A DNA stretch of 24,359 nt from Azolla pinnata. Its lineage: Eukaryota; Streptophyta; Polypodiopsida; Salviniales; Salviniaceae. The notes under the pieces were generated by a model. That model ran no database searches. It saw only the letters and a program-made list of their open reading frames with translations, and was not told the origin of the DNA. A program made the position numbers and the translations under genes. Below are positions 19,072-24,359 of this stretch, in pieces. Numbering within the stretch: position 1 is the first letter of the stretch; each line of letters opens with the position of its first letter. The stretch spans positions 39,815 to 64,173 of the forward strand of contig JBBBWG010020001.1 of the NCBI GenBank assembly GCA_037176905.1, given 5' to 3'.

Positions 19072-19412
19072 AAACATTGTCGGGTTCGATCGATTCGATT
19101 CGTCCGATTTGTTCAATTCGATCTATTGAAATCGGGCTAGAATCGCTACAGGTTGGTTCGATCGATTCGATTCGATCGATTCGACTCATTCGATCGATTC
19201 GATTCGTCCGATTTGTTCGATTCGATCTATTGAAATCGGGCTAGAATCGCTACGTGTTGGTTCGATCGATTCGACTCATTCGATCGTTTCGATTCGTTCG
19301 ATTCGATCTATTGAAATCGGGCTAGAATCGCTACGGGTTGGTTCGATCGATTTGATTCGTTCGATTCGATCTGTTGAAATCGGGCTAGAATCGCTACAGG
19401 TTGGAGCTTCGA
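19072..19412. repeat. Four-copy array: 36-bp core plus variable TTCGAT spacers
   Basis: The core beginning ATCTATTGAAATCGGGCTAG and ending GTTGG occurs at 19121, 19225, 19306 and 19369, with only one to three differences between copies. Spacers are runs of TTCGATCGA, TTCGATTCG and TTCGTCCGA and shrink from left to right, so core spacing is 104, 81 and 63 bp. Confidence 0.93.
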
Positions 19413-19965
19413 CCTCGTGTCGAGAGCCCCAAAACCCACACGATTCACCGTTTTTTCTTGCTTTGCGAATGTTCGAGCTAAGAGAGAGTATGGATGCATA
19501 ATTTGCACACAGAAAGACTCGCCGCAAAAGCCTGCGGCGTGTTTATTTATTTTATTTTTTTTACCATCATCCTCTAATGGATCTCACATAGCGGAGAGAT
19601 ATGCGGCCTTACACAGATGAATAGGAGATATAGAGTGCAAAGCCTGTTGTATTTTCTGCCGGCTGGCCTCTCCAATTATTGCTATAGCTAGAGCTCTGGT
19701 TATAGCGGCTAACAAGCAGACAAATCATAGCAGTTCCAATCCGATTGCAGTAGTTGGCAAATAATGCATAGTAGTGCTGCTTCGATTACAATGGATAGCA
19801 GAATGATCATAGTTGCTTACTGACAAGGCTTCTTAAACATGGTACGAATCGGCGCGGGTATGCACGGAACGATTCACACACACACACATCAAGTTGCCAC
19901 AAGGATTAAATAGCATCAATCGGTGCCTAAACAAACAAGCACAAGCGATGCACAGATACCGGATC

Positions 19966-20386
19966 GGTCGAATTGTCGAATCAATCAATTAATCAACCAC
20001 TGTCGAATCGATCGATTAATCGGCCACTGTTAATCGATCGATTGATCAATCGACATCTTGATCAGATCGTCGCCGTCAAAATGTCGATCGATCGGTTATT
20101 TGACGATTCTGATCGGATCGTCTGTCGTCAGAATGTCGGCCGATCAATCAATCGACGATTCTGATCAGATCGTCTGTCGTCAGAATGCCGATCGATTTAA
20201 AATCGGCCGCTGTCCATGGATCAACTGACCAGACGATTCGGATCGGAGCCGTCGATGTCAGAATGTGGATAGAAATATTGGGTCATTGCCGATCGGACGA
20301 TTATTCCTAATCGGATCATTGCCAGCCATCCGAATGTTGATCGATTAATCAGCTGCCGCAGACCATCCCAATGTCGATTAATCAGC
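19966..20386. repeat. Degenerate CGATC-rich repeats
   Basis: GACGATTCTGATCGGATCGT-type units followed by GTCAGAATGTCG or close variants recur at about 20056, 20101, 20153 and 20232, with irregular spacing and CGATCGAT fillers. The left part (19966-20050) is short AATCAATCAATTAATC-type repeats. It appears to be an older or diverged relative of the regular array that follows. Confidence 0.8.
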
Positions 20387-20985
20387 CATCCGAATGCCGA
20401 TCGATTAAATCGACGACTCCAAGCAGATCATCGTTGTCAGAAAGCCGATCGATTGATCAATTAATCAACCATCCGAATGTCGATCGATTAAATCGATGAA
20501 TCCGAGCAGATCATCGTTGTTAGAAAGCCGATCGATCGATCGATCAATTAATCAACCATCCGAATGTCGATCGATTAAATCGATGACTCCGAGCAGATCA
20601 TCGTTGTTAGAAAGCCGACCGAGCGATCGATCGATGAATCAGCCATCCGAATGTCGATCGATTAAATCGACGACTCCGAGCAAATCATCGTTGTCAAAAA
20701 GCCGATCGATCGATCGATTAATCAGCCATCCGGATGTCGATCGATTAAATCGATGACTCCGAGCAGATCATCGTTGTCAGAAAGCCGATCGACCGATCGA
20801 CCGATCGATCAATCAGCCATCCGAACGTCGATCGATTAAATCGACGACTCCGAGCAGATCATCGTTGTCAGAAAACCGATCGATCGACCGATTAGTCAGC
20901 CATCCGAGTGTCGATCGATTAAATCGACGACTCCGAGCAGATCATCGTTGCTAGAAAGCCGATCGATCGATCGATCGATTCACGG
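20387..20985. repeat. Seven-copy ~83-91-bp satellite array with internal (CGAT)n
   Basis: CATCCGAATGTCGATCGATT or a close variant starts each copy at 20387, 20470, 20557, 20644, 20727, 20818 and 20901. Spacing is 83, 87, 87, 83, 91 and 83. Copies share AAATCGAYGACTCC, GAGCAGATCATCGTTG and AGAAAGCCGATCGA. The array ends about 360 bp before the KORRIGAN ATG, with further CGAT runs to about 21045. Confidence 0.95.
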
Positions 20986-21349
20986 ACATTCCGATCGGAG
21001 CGTCGATCGATTTACTCCGTCGTCGATCGATCGATCGATCGACATCCGGGATGGGATCAAAGTGCAAGTTACCGGAAAAACCGAACTACTCTTGTGAGAG
21101 AGAGTTGTAAGATTGAATTTGTATGGTTTTTTTCTTCTTCTTTCGTTTCTTGAAACTGCCTTTGATTCTGCCCACGTCTTCTCTGCCACCAACCTTCTTC
21201 TTTCTTCCTTCTTCTTCTTCTTCTTTCTTCTTTGCAGGCTCAGAGAGCTCCCATGCGCCATAGCTGCTGCCGCTGCTGCTGCTGCTGTCTGTCGTTCCTT
21301 CCTTCCGCCATCGCCAGAAGCCTTCTTCCTCTTCCCTTCCCCACGCCCT

Positions 21350-24300
21350 ATGCATCTGCACGATCCATGGGGCGCCTCCGCCTCCGCCTCCTTCGATGTC
21401 GTCTCCTCTTCCGCCACCGACGACGACGACAAGAGCCTCCTGCGGGATGTCGACCGCGCCGCTCTCCACGCCGCCGCCGCCGCCGCCGCCGCCTCCGATC
21501 AAAGCATCACGCAGCAGAGTTGGCTCCTGGATCCGCAGGCGCAGTGCCGAGCCAAGGCGAAGAAGACGCCTCTTGCCGCTGTAAGGAGCAAGAAGCAGCA
21601 GCAGCAGCAGCAGCAGCTGTACGTCGACCTCGGCTGCGTCGTCTGCAAGCGCAAGCTCCTCTACTACCTCCTGGCCGCCTTTGCAGCCGCCCTGCTCATC
21701 TCCGCCCTCGCCGCTCTCGTCGTCAAGCTCGTCCCCCATCGCCATGCCCCTCCCCCGCCCGAGGACAAGTACACTCGAGCCCTGCGCAAGGCCCTCCTCT
21801 TCTTCGATGCCCAGAAATGTAAGTCCAGCGGCCGTTTCTTTTGCGTGAGCTACTAATTTCTGTATACTTCCGAAATCTGCTCGCTTGCAGTTGATGCAAG
21901 ATCATCTGCGTTTCTCTCCACTCGGATCGCATTGCCGCGCATAATCCAGAAAGAAAAGAAAAGAAAAGAAAAGAAAGAAATGTATATCATGTATGCATCG
22001 AAATATTTGAATCGGCTCGTTCCTTCGTTGATGCAATGGGGAAGAAGATCTGAATCCAGATGCAGTTTCTTGCTTGGAAAATGCAAGCGCATTAGTTGCT
22101 TACATGCTGGTTACATGAGCTAATTTCTTTATGCTTCCGGAAATCTGCTCGCCTGCTGTTGATCCAATATCCTCTGCGTTTCTGCAGTCGGATTGTCGTG
22201 CACAATCCAGAACGAAGAGCAAGCAAGCAAGAAAGAAATGCATATCATGTATGCATCGGAATATGTGAATCTCATTCCTTTTGTGATGCAATGGGAGAAG
22301 ATCCGAATCCAGATGCAGTTTCTTGCTTGGAAAATGCAAGCACATTAGTTGCTTGCATGCTGCAATATTGTGGCCCATTGTGATTCCCACTAGATTTGAC
22401 ATGAAGTGGGTTGTATGTACATAAGCACTACGACTGCAAAATCTTCGAGTTCTGGTGTATTTTGATGATTGATGATATCATAGAATAGACAAGATTGTGT
22501 GCAGCAAAATCTTCAAGTTCCGATGTATGCCGACGATTGATGAGATCGTAGAAAAGAGAAGGTTGTGTGCATGTTTGATCATTAAATCCTTTTCAATCGC
22601 ATCGAGAAAGAAAGAAGCTTTTGTTGTGTGATGTGGTGTGATCAAAGTCAAGAAGCATCTGATGTTGTAAGCATACATAGCACCCTGATACTGCTAATCC
22701 TGACAAATTGTCACAATCTCCGCAGCAGGAAAGCTCCCGAAGCAGCTGACCAAGGTTCCATGGCGAGGGAGCTCTGCCCTCACTGATGGATCGAGCCACC
22801 ACGTCGATCTCACAGGGGGCTTCTATGATGCTGGGGACAATATCAAGTTCGGGTTCCCCGGTGCCTTTGCCCTCACTGTGCTGAGCTGGAGCACCATCGA
22901 ATATAGCCCCAAGTATGCAGCCATGGGGGAGCTCGAGCATGTCAAAGAGCTCATCAAATGGGGCACAGACTACATGCTCAAGACCTTCAATGCTTCGGCA
23001 CCCACTGTAGACCATCTCTGGGGACAGGTATGGAAGAAGGACCTTTTCATGTGTTTTCCTGCGAGTCTCCGATGATGCTGAGGGTGAATCTGTAATATGT
23101 CATGCTTGGAATCGGATTGAAAGGACCTTTTCATGTGTTTTCCTGCAATTCCCCGATGCTTCCGACTCGAGTGAAACTGTAATATGCCATATGCTTGGAG
23201 GCTGAGTGAAACCCTGATCTTTTCACGTGTTTTCCTGCAATTCTCTGGTGCTGATGAGAGTGAATGTGTAACCTGCCATGCTTGTTTTGCTTGATGATTC
23301 TCCATCTATGGATGATGGAGGGGCTTGGTTAGGTGGGGTTTTGCATGATGCGCGGGGTGATATCGAATCGCAGGTTGGCAATGGAGGAAGAAAGGGAGAG
23401 AACTCACCAAATGATCACTACTGCTGGGAGAGGCCGGAGGATATGGATTACGATCGCCCTGCGTATTCGTGCGAAGCGTGCTCTGACCTTGCAGCTGAAA
23501 TGGCAGCTGCCATGGCTGCCGCCGCCATCGTGTTCAAGGACAACCCGCTGTACTCGCACAAGCTTGTGCAAGGGGCCCAAGCCCTCTATCATTTTGCCTG
23601 GAGAAAGCTTGCCAGATATGTTGAAGCTATCCCCGAAGCACAGCATTTTTACAACTCTTCCGGATACTGGGATGAGCTCATATGGGGCGGGGCATGGTTG
23701 TACTATGCCACAGGTAACTTGACCTACCTTGAACTTGTGACTCAACCATCCATTGCTGAACAAGCTGGTTCTTCTGGAGGATGGAAGTACTATGGAGTCT
23801 TCGATTGGGACAACAAGCTTACTGGTGCCCAGGTATCTAAATTATGCCCAAAAAGGAACATAAACCCAAAATGAAAAACAAACCTTTACTTCAACTTGCT
23901 GTAATTGGAGCTCTTTTCCTCTTTTTCATTCCCAAAATGGAAAACAAACCTTTACTTAATAAACCTGGTTGAACAAAAAGAACCAACTTTGCTTTAGCCT
24001 GCCACGATCGAAGTTTCTCCTCTTTGTTTCCACGTGCTTGGATGCTACAGGTTGTGCTCACAAGGCTCCGGATGATGATAAATCCGGGATACCCATACGA
24101 AGATGGTCTGAAGGAATTTTATAATGAGACAAACCTCGTTATGTGCTCCTACTTGCCTCGGTACAATGTCTTCGAAATGTCGAGAGGTGAGCTTTTCTTC
24201 AGCGAATCTCGTGTGATGGAGATTCACAGATTCTCTGATAGGATCGGCCCTCTCTTAAAACCAGACTCTTTTCTTTGTATTTAATCCAATTTGGTTCTTT

Positions 24301-24359
24301 GTCTTATCTATAGGTGGCTTGATGCAGTTCAACTATGGCAATCCCCAACCGTTGCAATA
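21350..24359 (+). CDS. KOR: KORRIGAN-type membrane endo-1,4-beta-glucanase (GH9A), 3'-truncated by window edge
   Basis: Exons: 21350-21818, 22726-23027, 23374-23832, 24051-24186, and 24314 to the edge; all are in phase. About 471 of an expected ~620 residues are present. It is a type II membrane protein: a cytosolic tail opening MHLHDPWG, with [15 protein letters not shown] and the sorting motifs QQSWLL (55-60) and YVDL (91-94), then one transmembrane helix (~103-125) and the GH9 domain. [15 protein letters not shown] (187-201) carries the catalytic-site [38 protein letters not shown] and [10 protein letters not shown] are family landmarks. KORRIGAN acts with cellulose synthase complexes at the plasma membrane, Golgi and trafficking compartments. 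The tail holds an 8-Ala and a 7-Gln tract not usual in the family, both from triplet repeats. Introns 1 and 2 contain tandem duplications. Confidence 0.96.
21847..22365. repeat. ~255-270-bp tandem duplication in KORRIGAN intron 1
   Basis: Copy 1 (21847 to about 22112) and copy 2 (22117 to about 22365) align throughout, from GAGCTACTAATTTCT / GAGCTAATTTCTTT to GCATGCTG-type ends. Divergence is uneven: 22054-22109 and 22307-22362 differ at about two of 56 positions, while the upstream half has many substitutions and a variable AAAGA/AAGCAAGC tract. Confidence 0.92.
22436..22571. repeat. 68-bp tandem duplication in KORRIGAN intron 1
   Basis: Copies start GCAAAATCTTCGAGTTC (22436) and GCAAAATCTTCAAGTTC (22504) and share GATTGATGA, ATCGTAGAA/ATCATAGAA and TTGTGTGCA. 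Confidence 0.9.
23037..23290. repeat. Three-copy ~80-95-bp repeat in KORRIGAN intron 2
   Basis: Copies begin at about 23037, 23120 and 23214. Each contains CTTTTCATGTGTTTTCCTGC (CACGTG in copy 3), then a CCGATG/GGTGCTG segment, GTGAA, TGTAATATG (TGTAACCTG in copy 3) and CATGCTTG. Most of the intron is made of this repeat. Confidence 0.9.

Larger units (their letters stand above)
18769..21349. other. Divergent promoter interval filled with satellite-like repeats
   Basis: This is about 2.6 kb between the reductase (leftward) and KORRIGAN (rightward) start codons. No gene was found. The order is: a 71-bp duplication (18891-19016), a TTCGAT array with a 36-bp core (19072-19412), about 550 bp of unremarkable sequence (19413-19965), CGAT-rich repeats (19966-21055), then about 290 bp of leader with T/C-rich tracts before the KORRIGAN ATG. 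TTTGCAG|GCTC at about 21232-21242 could be a 5' UTR intron acceptor. The frame is open upstream to 21113 and would add 79 residues if used, but KORRIGAN proteins start at the 21350 Met. Confidence 0.6.

Noticed and set aside
19276..19527. Repetitive minus-strand frame with ESNRSNQPVAILARF-type repeats
   Set aside because: The protein repeat is a by-product of the 36-bp core array and does not keep frame with any conserved protein.
20387..20985. Regular spaced repeats considered as a CRISPR-like array
   Set aside because: The units are contiguous with no unique spacers, in a clearly plant nuclear context with no cas genes.
21113..21349. 79-residue in-frame extension of KORRIGAN
   Set aside because: KORRIGAN proteins begin near the DPWG motif, which follows the 21350 Met. 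The extension is Phe/Leu/Ala-rich low complexity and contains a probable splice acceptor.
18769..21349. Idea that the loosely wall-related genes form a biosynthetic cluster
   Set aside because: Orientations alternate, functions are only loosely connected and an unrelated DNA-repair gene is interspersed. Plant genes with such roles are usually unlinked.

Overview
The window looks like nuclear DNA of a land plant. It carries split genes with GT-AG introns (and one likely GC-AG intron) for plant-type proteins: a KORRIGAN-type GH9 endoglucanase, a CASP-like membrane protein and a CCR/DFR-like reductase. Five genes in 24 kb, introns of roughly 50 to 1900 bp and very heavy microsatellite content suggest a compact genome, perhaps a non-seed plant. 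The species call is inference only; nothing here fixes it. No CRISPR, operon, complete transposon or bacterial feature is visible.

Layout. 1-2835 is gene-poor microsatellite DNA with a weak tRNA-derived SINE-like patch. 2836-3154 is a GAT/GGT trinucleotide array just upstream of a TATA box. 3448-4737 (+) is a single-exon gene for an unrecognised acidic, disordered 429-residue protein; its N-terminal part contains an in-frame CCCTAA (vertebrate-type telomere) run. 6512-12233 (-) is an eight-exon SPRTN-type DNA-protein-crosslink protease (SprT HEMIH domain, zinc ribbon, C-terminal UBZ4). 13126-14426 (+) is a three-exon CASP-like protein whose stop codon is followed at once by a ~580-bp GATGGT-type array. 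15794-18768 (-) is a six-exon NADPH-dependent CCR/DFR-like reductase with a Ser tract encoded by a triplet repeat. 21350 to the right edge (+) is the 5' three quarters of a KORRIGAN gene.

The exon structures were built by hand from splice sites. In each multi-exon gene all phases close and the joined reading frame matches the family from end to end, which is the main support for them.

The genes do not form a pathway, although KORRIGAN (cellulose synthesis), the CASP-like protein (membrane domain/cell wall) and the CCR/DFR-like reductase (phenylpropanoid-type chemistry) are all loosely linked to wall biology. The most unusual aspect is repeat architecture. Local tandem duplications with 24-270 bp periods occur in introns, UTRs and intergenic DNA. 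Two CGAT/TTCGA-based arrays fill much of the space between the divergent reductase and KORRIGAN genes. In the larger array the repeat period changes only in steps of 4 bp.
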